Below, piece after piece: positions 44,836 to 55,234 of a stretch of 64,000 nt of DNA. Source of the stretch: Ailurus styani (Eukaryota > Chordata > Mammalia > Carnivora > Ailuridae); the NCBI GenBank assembly GCA_002007465.1, contig LNAC01000274.1, positions 1,168,937-1,232,936 of the forward strand, written 5' to 3'. The notes under the pieces were generated by a model. It was not told the origin of the DNA. It did not search any database and saw nothing but the letters and a program-made list of their open reading frames with translations. Each line of letters begins with the position of its first letter. Position 1 is the first letter of the stretch. The position numbers were made by a program, and so were the translations under genes.

Positions 44836-45595
44836 TCCCTGAGCGGATGATGGGGTGCAGGCAGGTGGACAGGGACCGGAGCTGCAGCCTCACTGGGACT
44901 CTTGTGGTGGCCTCGACCAGTGCAGGCCTGCGGGAACGCAGCTTCCACTGTTGAGCTAACACACTGGCGGGGAGGGGGCAGCCAAGGGACAGCCAGCCAG
45001 GAGGGGGGTCCACGGCAGAGAAAGGGCTGGCGGGGTCATCAGCTCACCCCCCTGGCTCCACGCGGGACACAGGTCACCCAGGAAGATGTTCTGTCCTAGG
45101 TGGCAGGCTCTGTCCTCAAGAGTGCCCAGCCCTGTGCAGGTCAGATCGGCCTCGAGTGTTCACGTGACAGTGCTGTCGAACCCCCGAGACCACATGCGGG
45201 AAGCTCAGAGGTGGGCATCCCTGGGCTCCGGGTTGCCAAGAGAAGGGACATGTGCCCAGGGCAGGGGTTCAAGGCCATGCCCTGCCCCGAAGTCCTTCTG
45301 GGCACTGTTTCTGTTGCCCTCTCTTCTTGTTTGCCTCCTGTGCTCGGGGCAGGTGGGGACAGCCAAGGACCGGTGCCCACACAGCACCAGGGCAGACTTC
45401 TCCTGCTGGCTAGAATTCTCCCAGAATGACTGTGCAGTGCAAATGCTGTTATGGCAGCGGGAAAAGTGTATTTTTAAAACACGTTACCGAGGCAAGTTAT
45501 TCTCCTGTGCTTGGGCTGGAGCCGTGTGTGCTGTGCCTGGGGAGGAAGGGGTAGCCCTTGGAAGGGAACCTTTAAAAAACCTGCCCTGGGGATGG
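44836..45595. other. no gene recognised
   Basis: GC-rich unique DNA. A 181-codon plus frame (45086-45631) runs into the next SINEC and has no recognisable domain. Confidence 0.42.
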
Positions 45596-45805
45596 CGGTG
45601 CCCTGGGCGGCTCAGTCAGTTGAGCATCTGACTCTTGGTTTCGACGTGGGTCATGATCTCAGGGTCATGGGGTCAAGCCCCGTGTTGGGCTTACTGCTGG
45701 GCATGGAGTCTGCTTAGGACTCTCTCTCCCTCGGCCTCTGCCCCTCTTCCCTGAATGCTCTCTCTTAAACAAATAAACAAACTAAGTAATTAATTTAAAA
45801 AAATC
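45596..45805 (+). mobile_element. SINEC, plus orientation, older subfamily
   Basis: Head CCCTGGGCGGCTCAGTCAGT, TTGAGCATCTGACTCTTGGT, GTCATGATCTCAGGGTCATG, GGGTCAAGCCCCGTGTTGGG, TGGAGTCTGCTTAGGACTCT, then the A-rich tail from 45765. The only plus-oriented SINEC in the window. The CATCTGACTCTTGGTTTC word marks the older canid-type family. Confidence 0.92.
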
Positions 45806-46064
45806 CTGCCCAGAAACACAGGCTGTGGGCAACCCCCTAGACCTGAGTGTGCAGCTAGATGGAGGTCTGGGGGTCAGTTCTGAGACCCTAGGTCTGAAAG
45901 GGGCCTTTTCCTGCAACACAGAGCCCAGGAATGAGTCTCCACCAGGCCCCCTGGCTGTCAGGACCCAGAGGCGACAAGGCCCATTCTGAAACCCTGCCCC
46001 TCGCGGGCCCCCAGGCCCCATGTTCTCGGGGAGGGCATCCTGGAGTCTCTATCCGCCCCCCCCA

Positions 46065-46260
46065 TTTCTGTCCGCTGCCTTAAAGTTAGAATCCTATTAA
46101 GGTCGCAGTTCCCTACATTTGTGACGTAAAGCCAGTCTTCGAGAAAACTTCGGCTGTTCAGCATCAAAATCCTATTACCAGACACCGTGTTTCCCATGCA
46201 CAGACACCTGGCGGCTGGGAGATAAGTGGGAACGAGCTCCTGATTGCAGCCGCTGCGCTA
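46065..46260. promoter_or_regulatory. repeat-free conserved-element candidate
   Basis: Balanced-composition block with TTAGAATCCTATTAAGGTCG, TTTGTGACGTAAAGCCAGTC (CRE-like TGACGTAA), CATCAAAATCCTATTACCAG and GGGAGATAAGTGGGAACG (GATA core). The near-repeat AATCCTATTA occurs at 46090-46099 and 46169-46178. Frames closed. Confidence 0.35.
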
Positions 46261-47554
46261 TCTGCCCAGCCCAGGCTGCCCAGGAACCCAGCCCCTCCCC
46301 AGACCTGTGCCCCGGCCCCGCTTCCCTACCCCTCCCAAACCCCACTGTCTGGGCAGTGTCATGAGGCCTCCCTATGCCGGCGGAGAAAGCCACCGAGGAA
46401 GTGCCTGTGCTTGACCCCCACCTTGATCCTGGGGTGACTTCCTCTCCCCAGCCCTGCCCAGGAGGGTGTCTGTGAGCTGGGGTCCCTGGCCTGCAAGGGT
46501 ACTCCACAGAGGGCAGAAGAAAGGGGGTACGGTGTGTGAAGGAGAGGCTTAGACCCTCTCCTGGGCTGGGGGCCATGCTAAGGCCCAGGGAAGCCAGTGT
46601 GGGGATTAACTGTGGGGACCGTGCCCCCCTAAGCTCTGTGGTCAGATAGCCAGGGCTGAGAGATGGGGCTCAGAGAGCCAGCTCCAGGCTCCCTGCCTGT
46701 GCTCTCCTGTCCTCCCGGTGAAGACCACTGACCTCCAGCTCTGTGATCCCTGGTGGGTTCCAGGCCCTCCTCTAAGGCTGCCTTTGTGAGCATCCATTGG
46801 CCATGTGCATTCCCCTGCAGGCAGGATGGGGCTAACTCTTCATTTGGTCTTGCGGGGCCTTCGGGCCTGAGCCCCCTTTCTCTCATGCCACCTGTCCGCA
46901 GCTGGCCAGGCACTGGACTGAGCCCCCTCCTGCCCCTCTACTGCTGCTTCCTTCTGAAAGCTGGTCACACCCCAGCCCACTCCTCCCCTTGCTGTGCCAC
47001 GGCACTCTGTCCAGCCCTCCACGGCAGACAGCAGTGTATTGTAATTATCTGTTTCAATCGTGGCAATGCACACCCACGCTCCTGTCCGGGCCTGAGTACG
47101 CTGCAGGTGAGGACCAAAGCGGGGCCTGTCACTGCCGGTGCAGGGGAGTGGTCCCCCTCCTGGGTGAGCCCAGGGCCTCTCGGGTAGGGGCACAAGGTGG
47201 GGGGACAGTCAGCCTCCAGGCCTCACCCCTTAGCCCCGTCTGGCTGCCTGCTCCCCCGCTGGACTCAACTACTGAGGGCCGCATGGGAGGCAGCTTCGGT
47301 CCCCCCACCTAGCACAGAGCACGACTCGGCCTCCCTAGGGGTGTGGAGCAGGGTGGGAAGAGCCTGTCTGGGTCACCCTCCGGGTCTCCTCTCTTCCCTC
47401 ACCTCTCCCCTTTCCTGGCTGTGCTTTCCTTCACAGCCACGGGACCCTCTCCCACCCCCGCCCCAGGGGTATGGGGCACGGTGGGGGATGTGGAAAGGGG
47501 TCGTTTGCCCGCCACATAACCTGGGCCAGGGGGTGAGATTCAGGGTTTTGCTTT
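46261..47554. other. no gene recognised
   Basis: GC-rich unique DNA. Chance frames of 133-144 codons. Confidence 0.42.
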
Positions 47555-47830
47555 TTCCACTCATTTATTCATCCATCCAACAAATGTTTGAGAGCCTTGT
47601 CTATGTCAGGCACTGGGTTTACAGTGGAAAACAAAACACACTCCCCAGCCCTCCAAGACCACAGATGAGTAAAGAAACAAGTTAAAATACAATTACAATT
47701 TGCAACAAGCGCCACAGAGGAGAAAAACAGGGACCCAAGAGATGAGATGGGACGGGGTCTCACAAGGAAGCAGAAAGTGAGAGGGTCCCCGTTGGGGGGC
47801 AGGGGACCACTGGGTCCCGTAGGGATCTGG
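47555..47830 (+). mobile_element. L2-like LINE fragment
   Basis: TTCATCCATCCAACAAATGT, CTTGTCTATGTCAGGCACTG, GGTTTACAGTGGAAAACAAA, a degraded TCCCTGCCCTC position, AACAAGTTAAAATACAATTA, GCAACAAGCGCCACAGAGGA follow the L2 3' order. Confidence 0.72.
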
Positions 47831-48074
47831 AGCACCTGACACCCTCTTGCTGGGCTTAATAGAGAAGGGGGTTTCTGCGGTGTCTCAAAGCCTTGGCTCC
47901 CTTCTCTGCACGGCCCCTATTCCTCTGCACAGGCTTGTCGGCCACCCCCGCCGCCTCCCAGGGTGTCCTGGCTGTGCCTCTCCGTGTCCCTCACGCCCAC
48001 CGCCTCTTCTCGTTGGGTGCTCCTCTCCGTGCCCTTGGCTACAGCCAGGGCTCACATCTCTCGTTGTCGTAACC
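47831..48074. other. no gene recognised
   Basis: C-rich unique DNA. Nothing supported. Confidence 0.4.
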
Positions 48075-48400
48075 CTCGTATTCTGTATCTGTTGCTCTAA
48101 TGGTTACACCAGAGCTTAGCGGCGTCCAACGACAGCCATTTCTCAGCCCACACCCTCTGGGGCTCAGGAGGCCGGGAGTCCAAGCAGCTGATGTGTGTCG
48201 CTCAGTGGCCTTCACGGGGCTGTAGTCAGCAGGCCCGCTGTCGGAGGGGGACCCCGGTTCCTCCTACGTGGGTCTCTCCCTGTGGCCGCTTGAGCGTGTC
48301 TCCGGGACGTGGCGGCCAGGTCCCGCCAGCGTGAGAGCAGGCGACGTCGTTTATGGCCTGATCTCAGAACTGAGGTGCCACCACTGCAGCTACATCCCGG
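48075..48400 (-). mobile_element. MLT1-like LTR fragment, antisense
   Basis: TCTGTTGCTCTAATGGTTAC, ACCAGAGCTTAGCGGCGTCC, CATTTCTCAGCCCACACCCT, GTGGGTCTCTCCCTGTGGCC and GTTTATGGCCTGATCTCAGA recall the reversed MLT1-type order. Diverged and GC-shifted. Confidence 0.45.
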
Positions 48401-48839
48401 GGGTGGCGCAGCCCGGCCCTGGCGCGAGGTGGGAGGGGACGGTGCCAGGGGCCGGGAGGCGAGGGTCGTGGCGGCCATCCTGGAGGTGGGCGCTGCAATC
48501 CCCAAAGCAGCCCAGACTGTCTCCCAAGCCCTAGATCCTGGCAGCCAGCCACCTGCCAGACAGCCCCTCCCCCAGATGTCCCAGGGACTCTTCCTGCACA
48601 ACGCGTCCAAGTGTGAACCCAACCCTGCAAGCCTCGGGAAACCTTATTCTGTAGCTGGAAACGTAAACCAAAGTGACGAGAATACCATCGGGAGTGCATG
48701 TGCATCCATAACAGAACCCATCGTCCACGAGTGGAAGCCCCCTGAGTCCTGCCCGTGGTCCCGGCCACTCTCCATCCTCCTCGTGTGAGTCTGTTTCTCA
48801 TGTGACAGCCCGCGCTGCCTCCAGATTCAGATTCTGCCT

Positions 48840-49085
48840 TGGTTTTTACCCCCTCCCACCCCAGCCTCACGGGCACCAGAGCCAACTTCCTAAGACACAC
48901 ATCTGCGTGGTTTCCCACTTAAAATTCTTCAGGTGGCCGTTGAAAGCCCTTGGCGCCGTGTTCAGGGTGCTCCACGGTCTGGTGCCCAACTTACGCAGCT
49001 GGCCTCACCTCCAGTGTGTCTAGTCCCAGACCCAGAAGATGCCTCCCTGCCCTCTCGCGGGGCTCCTTACCTGCCCCCCCCGCCC
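48840..49085 (-). mobile_element. L2-like LINE fragment, antisense
   Basis: AAAATTCTTCAGGTGGCCGT, TGAAAGCCCTTGGCGCCGTG, GCTCCACGGTCTGGTGCCCA, GCTGGCCTCACCTCCAGTGT follow the reverse of the L2 part that in the family reads as ... CCCATTGCACTTAGAATAAA ... ATGATCTGGCCCCTGCC. Confidence 0.6.
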
Positions 49086-49239
49086 CCGCTCCACTGCTGA
49101 CTCGTTGGGGCTCCCTCCAGGGTGGGCCCTCTCCTCCGGGAAGCGAGAGCAGCCTTTCAGGATGACCGAGGTGCCTCTCTCTCTGCTAGAGGTCCCTCGC
49201 ACCCTTCCCCCGTCTCCATCAGTGGCACTTTGTGCATCC

Positions 49240-49490
49240 TGCCACTTACACGTGTTTACCGAGCCCCTGTCCTGGGCCGGGCACTGTCCTAGAGGCACTG
49301 AGCACAGCTGAGGTCTGCCCTGTGGCACTCGATGTCCCGTGCGAGCCCTTACCCTCTCCTCTGCTGGGTTTCTGCTTTGCGCGTCATCCCTCCCTCTATG
49401 CCGCAAGCCCCTTGGGGACAGTGCAGTGATCTCATCTCTGTCCCCAGTCTCTAGCATAGGAGGGACTGGAGGGATGCTCAGCGCTGGAAT
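49240..49490. mobile_element. L2-like scraps in both orientations
   Basis: CGTGTTTACCGAGCCCCTGT with GGGCCGGGCACTGTCCTAGA (49250-49293) reads as sense L2. AGCCCCTTGGGGACAGTGCA and CTCTGTCCCCAGTCTCTAGC (49406-49454) read as the antisense 3' end. Two fragments are likely. Confidence 0.5.
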
Positions 49491-49814
49491 GGTGCTTTCG
49501 GGAAGGGCCAGCCCGCAGGAACCAGCTGGCCCAAAGTTCCCCGAGGGCCTGGAGCAGGGCTCTCGGTCCCGCTCATTGATTCCTAGACTCGGGAACCAGG
49601 CTGATCCAGGGAGGGGAGCGTGGGAGATGCACAGGGGAGCCTGGTGACACGTCGGATCGTGCCCTGGGCAGCTCCTTCTCACCCAGACGTTATGCGCAAG
49701 CCCAGTTCTCTCGCATTTGGGGAACGCTTCTGGTTTGGGGCCTGGAGTCCCTGGGGCCTCCACTTCAAGCCTGCCTGTCGCTGGGGTCACACAGCCCCCC
49801 GCCTTACCGCCAGA
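49491..49814. other. no gene recognised
   Basis: Unique DNA between L2 scraps and an AT-rich block. Confidence 0.4.
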
Positions 49815-50130
49815 AACTGCTTTCCCCGACCTTGGGGAAAATTGCTTCCCAAATTACACCCCTCCATTTCCCAAGCTTTAAACACAGCGCAGAGGACACA
49901 TAAATTGCACAAGGGCCTTCTCATTCCCATTGGATGCGTTGAATAATGTAACATTCCAACAATACCTCAAGGTACACTGTGTTATTAAGACTCACTGGTG
50001 TTCAAGGAAGAAGACGCCGCAGTTCAGCTCCAGTAGAATTGTCACCGACTCCCACTAGTTGCCAGAATAATAAAACCCAATTATTATTATTATTATTATT
50101 TTTTTTTGTCAGAGACGGGATTCATAAGGC
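49815..50130. promoter_or_regulatory. AT-rich conserved-element candidate with (ATT)n
   Basis: Repeat-free, AT-rich block with TTGCTTCCCAAATTACACCC, AAGCTTTAAACACAGCGCAG, GTTGAATAATGTAACATTCC and TGTTATTAAGACTCACTGGT. An (ATT)n tract with a following T-run lies at about 50079-50107. The half before the microsatellite has the look of constrained noncoding DNA. Confidence 0.38.
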
Positions 50131-52214
50131 ATGAGGGGAGTCAGGCACGGAGCTGGCTTCTGGTTTAAAAATGGAAGGAGGAGTCTCCCGTATTCAGAAT
50201 ATTATGCGTTCCCTTTCATCTTTGCTCCCGGAACGCAGTGTGCCGTGTTCTTCTCCTCCTGGCTCAAGAGCTGGCCGGCTGTGCTTTCTTCGCACGTCTT
50301 ACGTCGAGCTCTGGGTTCGGTCATTGGCTTATGTTAGGGGGGAAGCAGAGCCCGAGAGGCATCCGGGAGGGGAGGAATTGGACAGGTGTTCACCATCACC
50401 CCGAACGGGGCGGGGGGCAGAAGTGGGGAGAGTGGTGCGGAGGGGAGCACTTCGGAGGGAAACGAGGACAGGAAGCGAGGCGAGGGCCGCGGCCACGGCG
50501 GGCGACAGCTCCACGTCCCACCCGACGGCGTGGTTGGCAGGACAAGCAGCTCCGCTTGGTTTGGACGTGTCGGTGGTTTTTAAAAATCTGATACAATCCT
50601 CGCCGTTACGTTGACTTCGCCGAGTTTTACGGCAGCACGAGGGACAGGCAGCTTTGCTGAGGTTAAGGTAGGAGACATAATGACTCGTGGTGGGTCCGCA
50701 CTGCGAGGAGGCCGCCACGGCGAGCGGGGGCGACACCCGTCCCCTCACACGTTCACACGCGATGCCTGCCTTGAGATCCCGCCTGAGATCTCCTGCCTTG
50801 GCAACTTGCAACAGCACGGGGTCCCTCCTGAGCGCTGCACCCCATCGCCAGCCCCCCACCTGCCTTTGTTCCTCTGGGTTTCCTGTTCCTTCTGCCCCCA
50901 GCGGAGCTCCTCCGGGCAACGAAAGGAACCAGCGAAGGGGTGGTTGGGGAGAAAGGCCCCATTCTGAGATGGGCGAGCCGGGCCCCCCCCACCCCGGGTT
51001 TTGCGGATGCCACTTCCTGAGGCCCTCTGGGCCGTGGAATGGGAACGTAGGCAGACGAGGAGTGGCTCCGAGTTCAAGTCCTGAGCGTGCGGGGCCGTGC
51101 TTGCTCAGACGGGCCTGAGTGCCCGCCGCAGGCCCAGGGAGGAGCGCAGCACGAAGGTGCCGGCGGCGTCTCTGCTTCCCTGTGTTTCCTCCGCTCAAAC
51201 TCTTCCTTCCCCCTCCCTGCCCTGTAAGTGGGCGGAGGCCAGGGCTGCCCAGAGAGGAATGGAGGCCCGACGGCCCGGTCCCTCTCAGGCTGGAGTGTGA
51301 GGGTGGCCGGAGGACCAGCCCATCCACGCAGGTCTGTTCTAGCAGGAGCCTCTGCCGGGCTGGTGCCTGTTTGTGTGTCGGCTTATTTTGTTTTGCAAGA
51401 GACACTTTTTAGAGGTCCCAGTGTTGATTTTTCCATCTTCTCTCCCTAATGGCAAGAATCCCAACAGGAGGCCTTTTGGGGCCAGGGCACCAAAGGCAGC
51501 GGCAGCCGTGTGCCCCCTTGGGAGTTGAGCTGGGAGCTGGGCTGGCTCTGTAGCCCCACGGGCCCCGGAGACTTTAATAGCCACCGGGATGAGGGAGGGG
51601 TGGGAATGCGCTGGAGAGAGCCTCCCTGAGACTGACCCCTCCAGCCTGCTCCCTGCCCTTGCCCTTGGTAGGACAACGCCTGGTACTTGCCAGCGCCGGG
51701 CTCTTCTCCGGGATCACGTCCTTCTGGGGCCCCACCACCTGTGTCCAGCCTTCTTGGGAAATTTAAGCCTCTGTCTACCCCCAAATTATTTTGAGGGCTC
51801 CCCCATCCAAAGTGAGGGGGTTGGATCCTGAAGAAGTAGGTCGAGGGGTAGGGAAGAGTCCTTCCTGGCCACCACTGAGCCCTTGTGCCCGGTGGCCCTG
51901 GGGTTCTGCAGTGGGGGGGGGCACCCCCTGTAGCAGGAGGCACAAGGACTTGGGCGTTGACGGTCAGCAGTCGGAGGCTCCCTGCCCTACCTCTGGGCCT
52001 GGGCTGTGCGTTGGGAGAGGCTGGAGCAACGGGCACCTGCCACTGTGCTCGGCGCACGGCAGGACACAGTGAACATGGTTCCCGGGACGGGGAGGACGCA
52101 GCTCCCTCCACTGCTGGGTTTGGAACAGCAGGCCATGGCCTTGACCCTGACCTCAGCTGGGCAGCCCCGGCTGCCTTGTGCTGTGAGCCCCATGGGCCTT
52201 CTTCTCTCCTTTTC
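50131..52214. other. GC-rich unique DNA; longest non-repeat open frame, not called as a gene
   Basis: The minus frame 50329-51405 (358 codons) is the longest that does not depend on a tandem repeat. Its translation is Pro/Ser/Arg/Gly-rich, with no domain, signal peptide or membrane segment that I recognise. Overlapping frames of 97-147 codons exist on the other strand, so low stop density is the simplest explanation. Confidence 0.45.
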
Positions 52215-52400
52215 TTTCTTTTTCTTTTTTAAAAGATTTTATTTATTTGTCAGAGAGAGTGAGCGGGCACTTAAGCAGGGGGAGAGGGAGAAGCAGGCTT
52301 CCCTCCGAGGAAGGAGCCTGATACGGGACTCGATCCCAGGACCCCGGGATCCTGACTTGAGCTGAAGGCAGATGTGCAACTGACGGAGCCACCTAGGGTT
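52215..52400 (-). mobile_element. SINEC, older subfamily
   Basis: AAAAGATTTTATTTATTTGT, GAGAGAGTGAGCGGGCACTT, GGGAGAGGGAGAAGCAGGCT, GATACGGGACTCGATCCCAG and GACGGAGCCACCTAGG at the head, with a decayed right terminus. Confidence 0.92.
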
Positions 52401-54064
52401 TCCTTTTCTTTTCCCTTTTCCCGGAGCCAGCCGTGGGCCTGGAGAGACCTCACTGCTACTTACTTGCTTGGCCTTTTGCCTCTTACCTTTGTCTGTTCTG
52501 TGAAGGAGGAGGTGGGACCAGCCCCTCCTGCCAGCAGCCAGTGAGTCCTGTGTCCCTGCAAACCCCAGGGCAGAGGCCCCTAGGTCTGCAGTGTGGGTGG
52601 TGGATGGTGTTTCCTCCTGCAGAGTAGGGGAGACTGCAGTTGCGATCAGAGACAAGCTGTGAAATGATCTCTCATTTAAGGAAACAAAGGGCAACTGGCC
52701 AGTGGTGATCCTGGCTCTCGGCCTGGGTCCCCGGGGCCTGGCCAGGGCAGCGTTGCTCACCCGGGTGGGGGTGGGGGGTCGGGAGAGCACAGGGCTGCTC
52801 CTTCCCACCCCAGTCCAGTCCCAGTGACCCTGTGGCCCGCGCTCCCCCATCTAAGCGAGCACTGCCGGCTGTGAGCCGCCCAGCGGAGTGAAGGAGCATC
52901 TCCTCTCTGGGCCTGCGCGGCTCCCAAGGCAGGTGTGCGGAGTCGGGGCACCGGGCATACAGCTTAACACGCGAGGGGCAAGGGGCCGGCAGGGGGCCTG
53001 GGGGAACGTGAGGGTATCACGCTGGAGAAGGTATCTCGGGTTTCAGGAATTGTATGTAACCATCTGTGTGCTGGGGACAGAGGAGTTTGGGGGCTCCCTG
53101 GATTCCTATGTGGCTCCTCTCCCTTCCCTGTCTTTGCTCCCTGTTCCTTGGCATCTGTCCTTCTTGGGTTTAGGTCCCCAGGGCACTGTCCGCCCGTCCC
53201 CCTTGCTCCTGTTCCGATGGGTCTGGTGCAGAACGAGTTCCAGCCCTTGCCTTTTGTGCCGGCTGCTGAGGATCGGGTATTTGGTTCTAAGAGAAGCCTC
53301 CCTACCTGCCCTCTCTGCCCATCAACTTGGTCACGCCCGGAGGCACCTCTCCCAGGGCTCCCCTTTCTCTTCCCGGGCCCTGCCGGGCCACCTCTCCCAC
53401 TGCCTAATTTAGCACTGATCTAGGAGGACAGAACACACACTTGCTTTTCCCATCGACAGGTGGCCTCCCAGAGCTCAGGGCCGTTTTCCGTTCTCTCCGA
53501 TGCCAGCTCCCGGTGCTGTGCCTGGATGACATGGATGGTCACTGGGAAGGCGCGTGGGGCTGGGCGTTTCTCTGCGGTTGGCGGCACTCTGTGGGGTTGG
53601 CCCTGCCATTTGGGATGTGGGTGGTTCTCTGTTAAGTAACTGGATTTTAGGAAAAGAAACAAACTGGTAGTCTTTTCTTTCCTTTTTTAACGCTGCGTTG
53701 TGGGATTTCTGGGGATGTGCCAGCAGGAGCCGTTCCGTGGAGGCAGGCTGGGGGGACCACTCCCCGGCCAACCTGACTCAGGACCCTGCCCCAGAGCCAG
53801 TCTCGGGGGGCTGACCAGAGGGGACGGCCCGAACAGTGTTTGTGTCCTGTCTTCCTGATGGCACGCACCCCGGGTTGGAGTGAATGAAGCCAAGAAAGGT
53901 CTTCCAAGGCCCAGGTGCCCCCCGACCTCCCATCGGCAGCGAACCAGCCCCCTTGTGTTTCCTGGGAACCCTGACTCAAGGGTGTGACAAAGGACACTGG
54001 TCTACAGAAGCCTAATGTGTGCAGAGGGGAGAGTGAAAGGGGATCATTCATGCCTTCATGCCTC
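52401..54064. other. no gene recognised
   Basis: GC-rich unique DNA. Frames of 174 (plus) and 203 (minus, running into the SINEC) codons have no recognisable content. Confidence 0.43.
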
Positions 54065-54330
54065 CGTGCCTTCACGTGACAGATGCTGAGTGAGCGCCGA
54101 CTGTGTGCCAGGCATGGTCCGGGCACTGGGATCAGTACTGAGTCAAAGAGACTCAGGCACTTGCCCTCAGGGCACTTGCATTCCGGGGCAGCGCATCTGC
54201 GTGGTAGCAGATGTGATCAGTCCTGGGGGAGGTTCATGGGGCAGGGGAGGTAGGAAAGCCAGGGGGACGGCCGCCATGTCTTGTAGGGTGTTCTGCTGGG
54301 GGTCGGCCACTGGCAAGCTGCCATAGGTCA
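54065..54330 (+). mobile_element. L2-like LINE fragment
   Basis: TGAGTGAGCGCCGACTGTGT, GCCAGGCATGGTCCGGGCAC, CTCAGGGCACTTGCATTCCG, GGTTCATGGGGCAGGGGAGG, and GCCATGTCTTGTAGGGTGTT follow the L2 order with many G/C changes. Confidence 0.6.
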
Positions 54331-55061
54331 GAGTCCCCGGGGAGGGAGGGGCGAGCCGTGCAGTTATGTAGGGAAGAGGGGCCCGGGCCACGCAGGTGCA
54401 AAGGCGCGGTGCAGGGGGAGGCACGCTTGGGTTGGCGGGGGGCAGCCTAGGGGCCTGGGGGCTGCAGAGTGGGGGGGGCACTGCCCAGGATCCCGTGGGC
54501 AGAGGGAGATTTACCAGGGAGCTATGAACCCACAGCCCAAGCAAGGCCCTGCAGCTTATTTTTGCCTTCGTCATCTTAGATGGCACCCCCGAAATCATGT
54601 AAGCGTCGGGGTCCCCAAACCCGGTCTCACCTGGCTTGCGGGCCACTGTGGCAACTCTGGGTGTTTTCTCCCGGTGGCACAGGGCAGTGCTGGAGGGGTG
54701 TGTCAGGAGAGTGACCTCACCCAAAGAACCTTTCAAAACACGAGCGGCCGGGGAATTTCGGCAGTGGTGCCTGGGGTGGGGGGGTACTGGACGCTGTACT
54801 GCGTGAAGCAGAAGTGGGGGGCATCGCGCGACCAGACTGGGTGGGGCCGACAGGGTGGGGGGGTCAAAGAACAGTTGGGGGGCCCCACGGTGGGAGGGCT
54901 GACCGCACCGCACAGACAGCCCACCTGCTGTTTGGCGATAGGGTCCTAACGCGTTGTTCCCCCGCAGGGGCGAGACCACCAGGGGTCACACCCCTCTTCT
55001 TTAGGGTACTCACACCCGTCTTTGTTCTTATATCAAAAACAGGATATTTGCTTCAAAGGCA
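54331..55061. other. no gene recognised
   Basis: GC-rich up to about 54960, then AT-rich towards the exon candidate at 55092. A 270-codon minus frame (54167-54979) is proline-rich and unfamiliar. Confidence 0.43.
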
Positions 55062-55091
55062 TTTACGTTTTTTTCTTTTCTTTCTCCTCAG

Positions 55092-55232
55092 GTTGAGAAT
55101 CTGTCTCTGAGAACCTGAAGCTTTTCCTGCTGATTCTATTTTCCCAGCACACTTCCACCCGAGAAAGTTCCAGATAGAACCCACAGGAGGCGTCTCTGCT
55201 ACAGCAAAGCAGACCTCACCCACCACTACCAG
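55092..55232 (+). other. candidate noncoding or UTR exon with strong splice sites
   Basis: A 28-base pyrimidine-rich tract (55062-55089, including TTTTTTTCTTTTCTTTCTCC) leads to an AG acceptor at 55090-55091. The downstream donor reads CCAGGTAAGG with GT at 55233-55234, a near-perfect match to the U1 consensus. The interval is 141 bp and is closed in all three frames within the first 27 bases (TGA), so it cannot be an internal coding exon. No repeat explains it. Transcription is unproven. Confidence 0.35.
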
Positions 55233-55234
55233 GT

